Of a stretch of 64,000 nucleotides of DNA, positions 22,001-34,120 are shown one piece after another. The stretch is from positions 157,673,849 through 157,737,848 of the forward strand of contig NC_081413.1 in assembly GCF_030272615.1 (NCBI RefSeq), written 5' to 3'. The position numbers and the translations under genes were made by a program. The notes beneath the pieces are model-generated. The model saw only the letters and a list, made by a program, of their open reading frames with translations. It ran no database searches and was not told the origin of the DNA. The stretch is from Cryptomeria japonica. Taxonomy: Eukaryota; Streptophyta; Pinopsida; Cupressales; Cupressaceae. The stretch's first letter is position 1, and the number at the start of each line of letters is the position of its first letter.

Positions 22001-24118
22001 ATGGCATTTGAAGGATATAAGAGATTTCCTAGTAGGGAGGAAGATTCTTCATCTGCTAGCAAATATAAGAATAGAGAGGAAAATCCTTTCTATAAAATAA
22101 ATGCAAATGATAATAGACGTAGCCATGATGAGATCATGACTGTTGAGGAATAGGAAGGAAGACAGTGGGATGAACTTATTCTTAAAATGGCTGATATGAA
22201 TGTAGATGATGCGAAGATTGCGAGGGAACTTAAAAGGCAACCAGATTGGGTGTTGCAGAAACTCAGAATAGAGAGAAATAATATTTCAAGCCCCAAGACA
22301 GACAAGGTAGAAGAAGAGAGGGGTCAAACAAGTAGACAAGTAGTTCCAAAGTATAGTCCCCCTCATATGAGAAGAATAAGCCAACCTTTTGTAACTTATG
22401 ATAACCCGTTGGTAAATGAAAGTAGAAGATGGAGGGATGTGCATAGGGATCAAAGTGAAGAAAGGCAAGAGGATGGAAGAAGGAATGGAAATGGGGGAAA
22501 TGATGGGAATTGGAATAACACAAATAGGGGTAACCATGTAGGAAGTAATGGGTATGGCAACAATCAAAATAATAGACATAATAGAGGTAACAATGGCAAT
22601 TATGGAAGTGGCAATGGTGGAGGTAGGAACAATAATAATGGTAATAATAATGGCAATAACAGTGGTGGTGGAAACAATGGGAACAATAGTAATTATGGAA
22701 ACAATGGTGGATTCAATAGAGGAAGTATGAACAATCAAAACAACCATCATGTTGGAAGATGCCCTTTGATCATTGAAAGATACAAATAGTTGGATTTCAC
22801 TGGCATTGTTGGTTATCCAAATCAGATCACTAATGATTTAAGATTAGCAATCCCCAAATTCTTAGGAAATGGAATTGATTCAGTAGAATAACATTTAGTT
22901 AATGTAAAAAATATCATTGAAGAATTTGAGGTTCCTCATGAGGATGTATTCATGAAATTGTTTGTTCAATCTTTGACAGAGGATGCAGGAGAATGGTATA
23001 GGAGCCTTCCTGATAGATGTATTTGCAGCTGGCAGGAATTTGTAACATTGTTCTTGGAAGAATTTGGAGATCACAATGATCCTTCATTTGCATCCCATGA
23101 ATTAACAAGTATAAGGAAGAATCAAAATGAATTAGTTGCTGAATTTAATAAGAGATTTAACAAAGTATTAAATAGAATACCCAGAGATGTCAGACCTATT
23201 GATTCATTTCTGATTAACTTTAATTTGAGTTCTTTTGACAACAAAACCCATTATGATATTTTGTCTCATAGACCTGATACCTTACAACAAGCATTCAAGA
23301 CAACTACTCCTATTGAGAATAATAGGAAGGTGGCTGGGAAGGTTGCTAAGAGAGATGATCCAAAGTTGTACAACTTTAGGGTTCCCAAGAAAGATGATCT
23401 TACTCAGATCATGGACATTCTTAAAGACCTAAAGGGTAAGAAAAATCCTTGTGAAAGGTCACCATACATAAACAATAAGCAAATAAATTTCAATAGGCCA
23501 AGGTTGCATGACATGCCATATAACACAAATTGGAAGGATGGGAAATCAGTAAAACCTAATACAAACAAAGAGACTCCTGATCCATTAACGAAAGCCACAA
23601 AATTTGTAGATGAGTATCCATGGTGTGATGTATGTAATCTTCCTCATGTTACAGAATAGTGTATGATTGCCCAGGTCTTGATAGAAGAGGAAGATAAAAA
23701 TGAGGATTATGAACCAACTGTGAATGCCCTTTCATCTGATCCATATTGGGGAAGAAATGAGGATTTATCTGAAGAAGAAGAATATTCTAATGTGCATCAA
23801 AGAAGAGAGCATTTTCAATATAGTGTACAATAGGTTTTTCTTAATGATGATGAAGATATCCCTACTTTGAGAAAATTGTTTCAGGAGGAAGAAGTGCCTT
23901 CTTTGAGAAACTTGACTAAAGAAGAGAAGAAATATTTCACTATTGCAATTGTAGAACAAGTGAAAAATAATTACCAGCTGAGAAATAGGAATGTCAACAA
24001 TGATCAGGGCAAGCTAACAGGTATTTTTGTGAAGGTCACAAAATCTGGTGAGACCAATAATAACGCAGCCAAGGGAAAGGATGCAAGTGCCAAGAAAGGG
24101 AAAGAACCGGAATAGGCT
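22001..24118 (+). pseudogene. Gag of element B
   Basis: One frame runs from MAFEGYKRF at 22001. After a short N-terminal domain comes an Asn/Gly-rich low-complexity stretch (22470-22740, runs such as NRGNNGNYGSGNGGG). Then comes a retrotransposon gag capsid domain (EDAGEWYRSLPDRCICSWQE, FLEEFGD, ELVAEFNKRF) and a knuckle-like CDVCNLPHVTE followed by stop and Cys. Stops near 22149, 22787, 22889, 23657 and 23831 break the frame, but no shift is needed up to about 24430. An acidic linker leads to protease. It forms the particle. The Asn/Gly block before the capsid is unusual. Confidence 0.85.
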
Positions 24119-24359
24119 AAAAAAATTGAAATGCCAAAGCTCATGAAGCCTGTAGAGAAGAAACAAGTAAGTAATCCCAATTCAAATTGTAATTCATTCA
24201 TGTCTCAAGAACTATCCTAGGTGAAGATATCTATGCCTTTGCTAGAAGTAATAAAATTTCCAAATTACAAAAATGAGACTTTAAAAATTATATCTAATGT
24301 TGGAGAAATGAGTAGGGAAGATCCTAAATCAAAGGAAGATCCTCCTGTGGTGTATCTTG

Positions 24360-24980
24360 GCACATCTGTTACCAAAAATCTCACACAGGTAGATCCTTTT
24401 TATCTAACACTGTTGATAAATGAAAAATGCTAAAAAATTGCATGACAGCGATGTAGAGGACGCCGCTAAGTAAAGCTACATTGTTCATTGGGTCAAAGTG
24501 AACAAGGAAATTGATTTCTTGCAGAAGGTTGGAGTTAGGGCTTGATTGTGCTTCCCCTAGCATCCTCTACATCAGATAGACTCAAGAGTGGCAGTAAATA
24601 TCATACCAGAATATGTCATGAAAGAGTTGGGAATGCACGTTGATACACCTTAGGGCAAGTGATATTCCATGGACAATAGGTCAGTTCCTATAGTAGGAAT
24701 CATGAAGGACATTGAGTTCAGATTCCCAACCTACCTGGACACTACATACAAAATAGATATCATAGTTGTACAAGTGCCTGCAAATTATGGGATTTTGTTG
24801 TCTAGACAGTGGTACAAATTAGTGGGTGGACATGTTTAGCTTGACTTGTCATATGCCACTATTCTAGTAGAAGGGACAATGGTGAGGATAAACAGAGAAC
24901 CAAGAGCTCAATATCTCATAGAAGAGGTTGATCCTGATGAAGTGACTTGCTTTTGCCATTCCGATATGGACAACTTTTAG
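24360..24980 (+). pseudogene. Aspartic protease region of element B
   Basis: VDPFYLTLLINEK is followed, after a 124-bp insertion, by IDSRVAVNIIPEYVMKELGM. This is the retropepsin active-site loop with DSG changed to DSR (GGA to AGA). FPTYLDTTYKIDIIVVQV and YGILLSRQWYKLVGG correspond to the later strands of the fold. The enzyme would process Gag-Pol; here the insertion, several stops (near 24654, 24663 and 24838) and the Gly loss inactivate it. Confidence 0.75.
24450..24573. mobile_element. 124-bp insertion with 11-bp perfect terminal inverted repeats
   Basis: GATGTAGAGGA at 24450-24460 pairs exactly with TCCTCTACATC at 24563-24573 (13 of 14 if extended inward). It splits the protease coding sequence between NCM and IDS, where related elements are continuous. 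Possible short target duplication CAG on each side. It is MITE-like in size and form; superfamily not assigned. Confidence 0.55.
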
Positions 24981-25037
24981 GTAAGTATTTGTAAACCTTT
25001 AGAAATCGATAAAGTTACACAAATAGTTAAACAAAAT

Positions 25038-25290
25038 GAAAATTTAATTTGGAAATTATATTTTGATGGTGCCTGCAATAAGGATGGAAATGGAGTAGGA
25101 GTTGTATTTATTTCACCTAATGGAAAAATTTTAAATACTCTTTCTTGTTCAATTTTGAGTGTACTAATAATGTTGTTGAATATGAGGCCCTCTTATTAGG
25201 ACTTAAACTAGAAAACAAACATGGCATTAAGTTACTAATAGTTTATGGTGATTTAGAATTAGCCATTTAACAATTTAGAGGTAAATTTGC
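25038..25290 (+). pseudogene. Archaeal-type RNase H of element B (upstream of RT)
   Basis: WKLYFDGACNKDGNGVGVVF carries the first catalytic Asp. After a frameshift near 25155, NNVVEYEALLLGL carries the Glu and IVYGDLELAI the next Asp. This D-E-D set is the second RNase H known in Tat-branch elements, which degrades RNA in the RNA-DNA hybrid. It lies between protease and RT here, unlike in element C. Confidence 0.7.
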
Positions 25291-25397
25291 TTCAAAAAAT
25301 TAAGAAACTACAGGAAAAAATTTGGGATTGCATTGAGCTATTCGACACTTTCTCCATCAATTAGACTGAAAGATCCAATAATATTTGGACAAAATTC

Positions 25398-26757
25398 ATG
25401 GATAACTTGGCTATCAAGAATAATGACATCCCTTTGGATGATATTACCCAAGTAGAAATCAAGACTAGACTGTCAGTGTCTGACAATGTAAAAAGTTGGC
25501 AAGTTTTTTATGATGACAGGGATTTGCTAAAGTTCTTATTTTGTGAAGATCAGTATGAGCACCAATGGATTCATTGGAATGGACTTATGGAGGAAAAGGA
25601 TGGCAGAGGGACTGTACTTGGGCAAGAGGTATTGCAGCTAAAAACAAATAAAATTCCAAAAGGATTGATAGAGCTTGAAAGAATGTTTGATGATAAAGAT
25701 GTAGTGAATTTCAAACCTAATTCAGGAGGATGTGAGGATGTTGAAAAATTAAACTTAGGAAGTGAAAGAAACCCAAGAGAAGTATATATTGGAAAAAAAA
25801 TCACACCAAGAATCAGAACAAAATTGATTAATCTACTAAGGAAGTATAGACACATCTTTGCTTGGTCATATGATGACCTTAAGCATACAGGGAAGATTTG
25901 TTCCAGCATGAGATACCTTTGAAGCCTGATGCAAAACCTTTTAGATAAAAGCGAAGGTCAATAAACCCTACTTTGGCTCCTAAGATGAAGGAGGAGCTTA
26001 TGAAAATGAGGAATGTTGGTATTATTGAGCCTATAAGGCACTCAAAATGGGTATCCAATTTGGTCTGAGTCAAAAAAAAGAATGGTGACATCAAACTATG
26101 TGTGGATTTTAGAAATTGAAATGTTTCATCCTTGAAAGATAATTATGCTTTACCTAACATGGAGGCTCTTTTGTAGAAAGTCACAAGAAATGAGTTGTTA
26201 TCTATGATGGATGGATTCTCAGGCTATAATCAAGTCAAAGTTAGGGAAGCAGAAAAGTTCAAAACTACTTTCACTACACCTTGGGGTACCTATGTCTATG
26301 CTAGGATGCCTTTTGGAATGACAAATGCAGGAGCTACATTACAGAGGGCTATGGACGTGGCCTTTGAGGGTGTGATTGAATATATCTTGGCAGATTTACC
26401 AGGATGATATGATTGCTTATTCTAAAAAGGCAGAGAATCATGGTAATGATCTAGAAAAGATTTTTATTAGAGCATTAGAATATGGCATATCTTTGAATCG
26501 TAAAAAATGTCCTTTTGGGGTTAGTGAAGGAAAATTGCTAGGTCATATTGTTTCAAAAGATGGTGTGAGAATTGAATCAGAAAGGATTACTGCTATTGAT
26601 AAATTTCAAATCCCAAAAATAGTTAAAGTAATTCAATCTTTTTTTGGTCAAATCAACTTTGTAAGAAGATTTGTTTCAAATTTCTCTGAAATCATAAAGC
26701 CTATTACTAAAATGATGAAAAAGGGTGCTGAAATAAAATGGACTAATGAAGTTCTTT
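25398..26757 (+). pseudogene. Reverse transcriptase and upstream linker (element B)
   Basis: The linker (25398-25922) ends in NLLRKYRHIFAWSYDDL, the usual entry to gypsy RT. RT motifs follow: MKEELMKMRNVGIIEP, VKKKNGDIKLCVDFRN, MMDGFSGYNQV, MPFGMTNAGATLQRAMD, then a frameshift into YQDDMIAYSK (catalytic pair DD, with Gln where Val or Leu is common) and NRKKCPFGV, GHIVSKDGV. Stops and shifts near 25920, 26067, 26118, 26175 and 26395 inactivate it. Confidence 0.85.
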
Positions 26758-27370
26758 GTAAATATCAAAAGAGCCATCAAGGAAGCATTTGTATTAAAAT
26801 CACCTGATTTATTTAAGCCTTTTCAAGTGTTTTCATTCCCCTCATTCCATACTATTGCTGTTGTCATGTTACAAAAGAATGATGAGGGTCATGAACAACC
26901 AGTGGCATTTTTTAGTGAAACATTGCAAGCATCCGAATTGAATTATGATTTAAATGAAAAAAAGCTTATTCTCTTGTGAAATATTTTAGACCCTATCTAG
27001 TTGGTGCCATCATCATTGCCTATGTACCAAATGTTGTTGTTAAAGACATTTTCAGACAATCAAAAACTAGTGGAAGGAGATGTAGATGGATAAACCAGAT
27101 CCAAAAATTCAATATTGATCTACAAATCATAAAGTTGGTAAGAGGTCAGGTTCTAGCAAAATTGATGGTAGACTCCAATCTTGAAGTAGCACAAGTAAAT
27201 CAAATGGAGCTGGAAGATGCACAAATGAGCATTGAAAGGTGTCCTTGGTATACAAATATTGTTTATTTCCTGAAATACATGAAATGTCTGGATAGTTTGA
27301 ATGATAGTCAAAAAAGAAATTTAAAGATTCAAACATCTAGGTATGTATTACTTAATGGAGATCTATACTA
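26758..27370 (+). pseudogene. Native RNase H / tether region of element B
   Basis: VFSFPSFHTIAVVMLQ, PVAFFSETLQASELNYDLNEKKLILL, YFRPYLVGA and FNIDLQIIKLVRGQ follow the gypsy RNase H pattern, but the first catalytic Asp is replaced (Ser-Phe-His). Degraded native RNase H is expected where a second RNase H has taken over. Frameshifts occur near 26750 and 26970. Confidence 0.75.
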
Positions 27371-28502
27371 GAAATATAGAGATGGTGTTCTTTTATTATG
27401 TCTAGATGAGTGTCAAGCATCTATTGTTTTAAAAGACTTACATGAAGGTGTATGTGGAGGCCACTTCTCAGCTAAAACCACTGCTCATGAAATTCTTAAT
27501 ACCGGTTATTATTGGCCTCAAGTTTTCAAGGATTGTCATACCTATATCAGAAAATGTGAAGCTTGTCAAAAGTTTTTAGGGAAACTCAAATAGAATGGGG
27601 CTATTCCTCTTAGACCTATACATGTAGAAGAACCATTCCAGATGTGGGGTATTGATTTCATAGAGGAAATAGCAAATAAATATAGTGGTGGGCATAAATG
27701 AATTTTGGGGGCTACTGATTATTTTACTAAGTGGGTTGAAGCTATTCCCACAAGACAGACTACAAGAAAAGTGTTGATAAAGTTTCTCTTAGAAAATATT
27801 CTGACCAAATTCAGAGTTCCTCGGAAGATTGTGGTAGACAATGGGAAGTACTTTAGATCCAAGGAGTTCTCTAATTTCTATGAAAATTATGGCATCACTC
27901 TATCGTATTCATCAGCTTACCATCCCCAAGGAAATGGACAAGCAAAATCAAGCAATAAGAACTTGTTGAAGATAATCAGAAGGATGTTGGGTGATAATAA
28001 AAAGGCTTGGGATTCAAAATTGGTCCTAGCAATATGGGCTGACAGAATGATAGTCAAGAAGTCCATAGGATTTGCCCCATATGAGCTTGTATATGGAAAG
28101 GAAGAAAGATTACACTTAAATAATTTTCTCCCAGTCTATAAATTTGTTACAGAGGAATTTTTAGAAGAAGTAGACTTTATGGGGCATAGATTGATGGCTT
28201 TAGCTGAGTTGGATGAATGTAGAAAAGAGGCTTAGGAAAGAAATCTGCAAAGACAACAAATGGTAAAGGCTTTGCATGACAATAAAGCATGTGACAGGTC
28301 ATTTGAAGAAGGAGAATGGGTGTTAAAGTGGAATGCCAAGGATCAGGATAAAGGGAAGCATGGAAAATTCGATGCACTTTGGCTAGGACCTTTGATCATT
28401 TCAGAAAAAAGTGGAGAAAATTCTTATTAATTATAGGATATTGATGGTCGGGTCCAGGAGTTCCCAGTTCATGCTCAGTATCTTAAGCATTTCTTCTCTT
28501 GA
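27371..28502 (+). pseudogene. Integrase of element B
   Basis: The zinc domain shows LHEGVCGGH and CEACQ. The core shows GIDFIEE (first Asp), VVDNGKYF (second Asp) and HPQGNGQAKSSNK, where the third acid Glu is Lys (codon aaa 27945-27947). The C-terminal region has FDALWLGPLII and ends VHAQYLKHFFS. Stops near 27369, 27591, 27699, 28233 and 28428 break the frame. The enzyme would insert cDNA; the Glu-to-Lys change alone should abolish catalysis. Confidence 0.88.
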
Positions 28503-28644
28503 TGAGTAGGGAGTATTTTTGTATCATAGTAGTTTAATTTTCTCTTTACTTTTTGTTTTCAATTTTCATTTTGGTCTTCTTTCCAGAGATAACTAGAATC
28601 TTGCTATGTCCTTAAAGAGAACAGACATCCCCAGAAAGAGCCAC

Positions 28645-31600
28645 TGTTAGCACATATTTTTACAAAACATTTTGTGCTATATACAGACCTTTTTTTCCTA
28701 TCATATGAGCATTTACTGGTTGTTTGCATGTGCAGGAACATTATTAGCATGAGTAAAGTTCTCTAAGGATCAGTTGTTTTAGGAGTATCAAGGTATCACT
28801 TGGACACACTAAGGGCATGCACTAAGTAAAGACTGCATAAAGAGTCCATCATATCAACATTCTAGTAGATATCAGAAGAGGAGTCAGTAGGATGAAATTT
28901 GAAGTGCCTCTACCTTACATGTACCCTATATGAAGAATTGGAGCCATTAACATTATGTTAATTTTCAAATTTACAAAATTTAAATTATCAGCATAGGTTA
29001 TCCCTATAGGACTGCATATCCAAGCGCAAAAGAAGTGAGACATTATTATCGGGGTAGCTTATACCAAGAAGTAAGTAAATGATGTATCCATCAGCAAAAG
29101 AGTTCAATATCGGAAGTGCGAGCAAGTTGTTAGACTGATAGTTGATGGAGTTATCAGTATAACCCTCATCGATAAGGAAGAGTGTGATTGCAACATTTTA
29201 ATTCTTGAAGTATCGAGAGATGCAAATATTATGTTACCCTGATGTCTGATAGGATGAATGGGGGAGCCAAGAGGAAAAAGATGTGAATTGGAAGTAAGGT
29301 GGTTTCATCAGAGAAAATGTTAACTTTTGGGAGGGAACCAAAATAGCTACACCGATACCCAATAAAGAAAAGCTAAGCAGGTGACAATATCAGTTAGAGT
29401 TACCCTGATAAAGAAGTGATAAGCTTGAAGTTCAAAATATTATCGAGGTAACTTATATCCATCAACGGGAGATGTTTATATGTTGTCCTGATGCTCAATG
29501 AATATGTTAAAGTAGAATGAAGACAAGGAGACCTTGTCGGTAAAAAATATGCCGATAGAGCAGAGCGGTAGAAGAGTTTTGCAAGATAAAATCTAGTGTC
29601 ATTGGGGAATTAGTAAAACATCAACTGGGTTGTTTTGACACTTGATGAAGCAACCAAGAGGAAAGAAGTGCAAACCATAAAAGAGAACTCATCAGGGTAG
29701 CTTCTACTATCAAATGAGCATTTCTTGAGTTATGCCGATCTCCAATGGGCATGATGCCATAGAGGAAAAAAAGGTGGATCTATCAGGGTGACTTACGTCG
29801 ATCAAAAGGACAAAAGGGAAATTAAGGAAGTGTACATCATGGGTGGCACCAAATAATTAAGCTTTTAGGAAGAGTTACATCGATTAGCCGTTAAGGAATC
29901 TGGTGTGAAAACAGACATGATAGACATTATTTAATGCATCCAATGGATAGCCCTGAAATCGCACGAAGCAAAGCTAACTAGGATTTGGTTTCAGATGTTA
30001 ACTATGATGGAGATAAATTTATATATGAGGTCTCATGTACACTTTTCTTTCAAAAAGTAATGTAAAACAATTTTTTATCTCTGAAGTGCTAATTGAAGTT
30101 ACAAAGTGTAGAACAAAGGATTTGCAAAATGGAGGGTTCAAGTGCGAAAGGAAAAAGGAAGGTCACAAAAATATGTAGTGACACATCGAAACAATCAAAG
30201 GCAAGAGAGGGTGCGAAGTAGAGGAAGATAAATCAAGACATGATCTATCAAATGAGTTCTCTGGGAGCTAAGTCTAGAAGGTCGAAGACAAATTTATCAA
30301 TTCGTGATCAACTGGAGGATAGGTATAAGGATATAGGCGATGTATGGACCAGAGTGCGAGAATACGAACTATTCTTGTTTCATTACATGACGAGAAATGA
30401 CCTGATGCCTATATCTAACCCATGGAGCACTGGTCTAGGAAAAATCATGGTCCCTAATGTATTTGTAAACATAGACTTGCTCAAGCTCCTGGTCAAAAAT
30501 TATGATGCCGCTAAAAGATGCATCTTGTTAACTGATGAGACTGATTTCATTCGTTTCACAGCAGCAACAATTCAAGAAGTTTTTGGTTTGAATTTTGAGA
30601 CAAAGGTGCCTCCGTATTTCGATGATTTGGAGGAAGAATACATAAAGATGGACACCACATATCAAGGGTGGAATTTGGTGTTTTGTAAGGCTGAGAAAGG
30701 AAGATTGATAGAGGAAGACAGTCTGCCTTATGATATCAACATTTTCAAAAAATATTTCCAATATACCTACATGGCTTGTGGACAAGTTGGAGGAGTCAAG
30801 GCTCTAGACATAGCAAGAATGAGACCACTGGTTTTGGTGGCTGATATCCAGAGGCATGAACCAAGAGTGTTTGATTTCACTGCATATCTGGTAGATAGAT
30901 CGCATGAGGGTTTTCTGAACCTGAAGTTTAGTCCTGATAAGGATTTCAAGCATTATTCTTTGTTAATGTGTATAATATTGTTTTATTGTCAATTCAAAGG
31001 ATTGTGGCTAGACGGTTTGAGAGTAAACCAGTTTTGAAAGAACAAATGGGAGCAACCTATGTAGCTATGGGTTTCTTTATGGGATTCTAGGTATGTGAGT
31101 TCCCATTATGTTAAGTTTGAAGAATTTTTCATCAAACCCTTGTTCCAAATGTACAATGAAACTATTGAAGGATCCTTTTCAAAAACTATTAAGAAATTTC
31201 TTTGGCCATTCGAGCACTATAATACCAAAGTGAATCATAATGGGGGTGATTATTTTTCCTATGCCAATTTCACTTTTGTTATAGTGTTCTATTTCGAGGG
31301 TTCACCATATGTATTGCCTAAACCGGCACTTGATCGTATTGCATTTTTAGAAATTGTTAGATAGCTTAGTGTTTCCAATTCTCGTCACTTTGGGACTGCA
31401 TGTAAGCAGTCCTTTTTGCTAGGGACTTTGGAGATTTTAGGATTGTATCAACTAGGGCTTATGAAGCCATTGACAAAAAAATAGTGAATGAATACAATTT
31501 GTGATGACACACACCCAAGAAGAATTATGATCCTGAGGGATATATAAGCATGTGCTGGAAAGGGTAGGCATTGAAAGGTTATATCCATTTCATTGATGAT

Positions 31601-33335
31601 ATGGAAGATCTATGTAGAAATAAGGAAGTGGAAGAATTGGCTGATGTGATGGAAGATTTGGAGAAAAGGTTACAAGAGAAAAAATAAAGGCTGGAGGACC
31701 TCCAAGGTGAAGAAGAGGAACATGTAGAAAGTGACTCAGGGGAGAATGAGGTTGTGTCAAAATTAGAGGTACCTAATAGAGAAGAAGAGCCTGATGCATA
31801 GGACAAATTAATCATAATCTTGAATGCAGAGGTAGATGATAGAATGATTGAGCAGACCACTTTTGTATCCGATGATCAATTCATTAAATCTAAAGAGTTC
31901 AAATCATTCCTGTATCATTTCAAAGGTAACAAATTAAGGGAAGTAGTGCCAAATATTACCCCTGAAAATGAAGTAGAAATGAAGAGAGTTGAAGGAAGAG
32001 TTCCAAGAGTGCCAAGAGGTTTTGTAGAATGAGATTCCCAGTTTGGTTGATGATGTAGGGGTTACCAAGGACAAAGATGCATGGCTCTCAGAATGTAAGG
32101 CTTTACTTAGTGCGGCCCTCAGTGTTGCCCAAATAGATGCCCTTGATATGAATGAGACAGTGGATGAGTTAGAGAACCTAATCAAGATAGAGATGGCGCT
32201 TAGGGCTAAAATTTTTAATGCAGTTACATACAAGGATGAAGGATACCTTAAAGACATCAAAAAATGTAGGAAGAGGCTGGATCCAAAGAATTGAAGTTTT
32301 TATTTCTCATGCTTTTATAATTGTCTTATGTTATCTTAGCAATTAAGTTGTTAATTTATTAGGTTCTAGTTAGATTTTAGTTTAGCAAAATGAAAGGGTG
32401 TGTCTTTTCATCTATGCCTGTTGATTCACATATTTGTAGTGAGTCATTTTGTATGTAGATGACATCTAGGATCTAGGATTTTTAGAAGAATTACAAAAAA
32501 GAAACAATCACTTCTACCAGTAAGAGCTGTAAGTTATATTTATCAGGGAAGTCTATAGGAACAAGAATCATTTTTTTGTGCAAACAAACTGTAATGGAGC
32601 ATCTTTAGGTGCACCTTATGTATGCAATCATTTCCTAAAGATTAATTTACAAGGTTCATTGTTTCTTTTCCAAATATTGTGCATACTTTTGTGTTGATGA
32701 GTTATCTTTGTCCTCTTGATAAATCTGTCATTTGATTTTCCATGATGTGCCATCACATGTTGTATTAAATATGAGATTGGGTTTTTATTGTTTGTGTAGC
32801 ACATATTGAAGCCTTTAGAGTTGATAATTAATATTGTCTCTGGAGTTGATAACATCTCTTATCCACAAAGTGTCATAAATATCCCTGGATAGAGGCCCTG
32901 GTCTATTATTCATATTTTAAGGTCCTGGTTTGTTATGCATTTAAGGTACTTAATGAAGAAGGCATTCTTGCCAAATCCTATATGAACCAAACTTTGCATA
33001 TTTCTTTCAAGTCCTGAAAGCATTCTTATTCTTAATATACAATCATAATAATTTTCATTTTGTTTCAAAAGGCATTCACTTAAAGCACACAATAAAGCAT
33101 AATTGCAGAACAATCATTTGCCATTTTTGGATTTGCTAATCATAAAGCTTAAATCCACTTTAAATAACTCTTTTGTGCTTGAGAGGGAAAGGTGTACCTA
33201 CCTAGGTTCAGTGGAGCCATAAGTGGAGAGGGATTTGGTCTTCGACCATCCCTGTTCATTGGCCAAGGCTAGTTGGATTAATTGAGGATTTGGCAGACCC
33301 TTAAGTTTTCCAATATGTGGTTTTGGGCACCAACA
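28645..33335 (+). repeat. 3' LTR of element B (4691 bp)
   Basis: Full-length match to 17023-21703, with the same leader, ORF and terminal CACCAACA, followed by CAAGT. The expected polypurine tract just before it is weak (ccagaaagagccac). Confidence 0.92.
30129..32294 (+). pseudogene. LTR-embedded ORF, 3' LTR copy (element B)
   Basis: It starts MEGSSAKGKRKVTK and ends RKRLDPKN, 722 codons. It is better preserved than the 5' LTR copy: one frame runs from 30129 to about 31364 with stops only near 30219, 31035 and 31062. A shift near 31380 leads to the coiled-coil block, and more breaks follow up to the conserved EVDDRMIEQ..FVSDDQF..SKEFKSF segment and the tail LSVAQIDALDMNETVDELENL. This segment matches element D. 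Soluble and probably intracellular; no enzymatic motif or membrane segment seen. Function unknown. Confidence 0.72.
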
Positions 33336-34120
33336 CAAGTAATGTATTTTAAGATGTATATGTATATGTTTATATATATATGTTAAAAAATAAACGCACT
33401 GCAATTTTTTTAGAGATAGTTTATTACAATATTAGATTATATTTCTGTAACAACAACTTTAGTTTTATACCAATTTTCTATAAATCTTGTGCAAGTTAGA
33501 AAATATTAGAGAAAACTATAAAAACCATATTTTTGTTTCATCATTCAAATAAGATATTAATTTGTATGAATTTCTCATATGTTCTATATATTAATAGAAA
33601 TAGTTGGTTTTATTTTCTTTATGTAGATCTATGAGGGCTCATGTGAATATGCAAGGTCCATTGCCACAAAATTGATGGAAGTTGTAGATTGTCCAACAAG
33701 CTACATTTCTAATCTTTGAAGTACCATTAAAGAGTTGATGTATTTATACCTTAGGTGATTGACTGATAGACATTTTTTTGTTATAGAAATGAGACTTGAG
33801 ACCAATTAGATGGTGGTCATATGGGACTTTAGACACAAATGATAACTTCCCTCATATTGCAATAGCTCTTAGAAAACCTATTATAGTTCATCCTTCACTA
33901 TCTAGAAAACTATGAGCAAATTTTTTTTCATGTGTAACTTGTGATTATTATGTACTCGTACAAAGTCTTTGCTAATGCATACAATGTACATTTGAAGTAT
34001 CTGCTCATTATTATAGAGCTCTTTTTTCTTTTTTTCTATTTATAAATTGTTTAGTTATGCAATTGGTATTTTTATGTTGTTGTTATTATTGTGTGCTCAT
34101 ATATCACTATAACAACATTC

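Larger units (their letters stand above)
17023..33335 (+). mobile_element. Element B: Ty3/gypsy (Tat-like) retrotransposon with ORF-bearing LTRs
   Basis: LTRs 17023-21703 and 28645-33335 (TGTTAGCACA to CACCAACA) are flanked by a perfect 5-bp duplication CAAGT (17018-17022 and 33336-33340). The order is LTR with ORF, primer site, gag, protease, archaeal-type RNase H, RT, native RNase H, integrase, LTR with ORF. The dual RNase H points to the Tat branch. The total length is 16.3 kb. Many frameshifts and stops make it inactive. A hand count over the first ~330 bp of the LTRs gives about 7% difference. It lies inside the CACTA element. Confidence 0.92.

Noticed and set aside
22286-22750. Ile/Thr-rich minus-strand ORF of 154 codons
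   Set aside because: Antisense shadow of the Asn/Gly-rich gag block on the plus strand.
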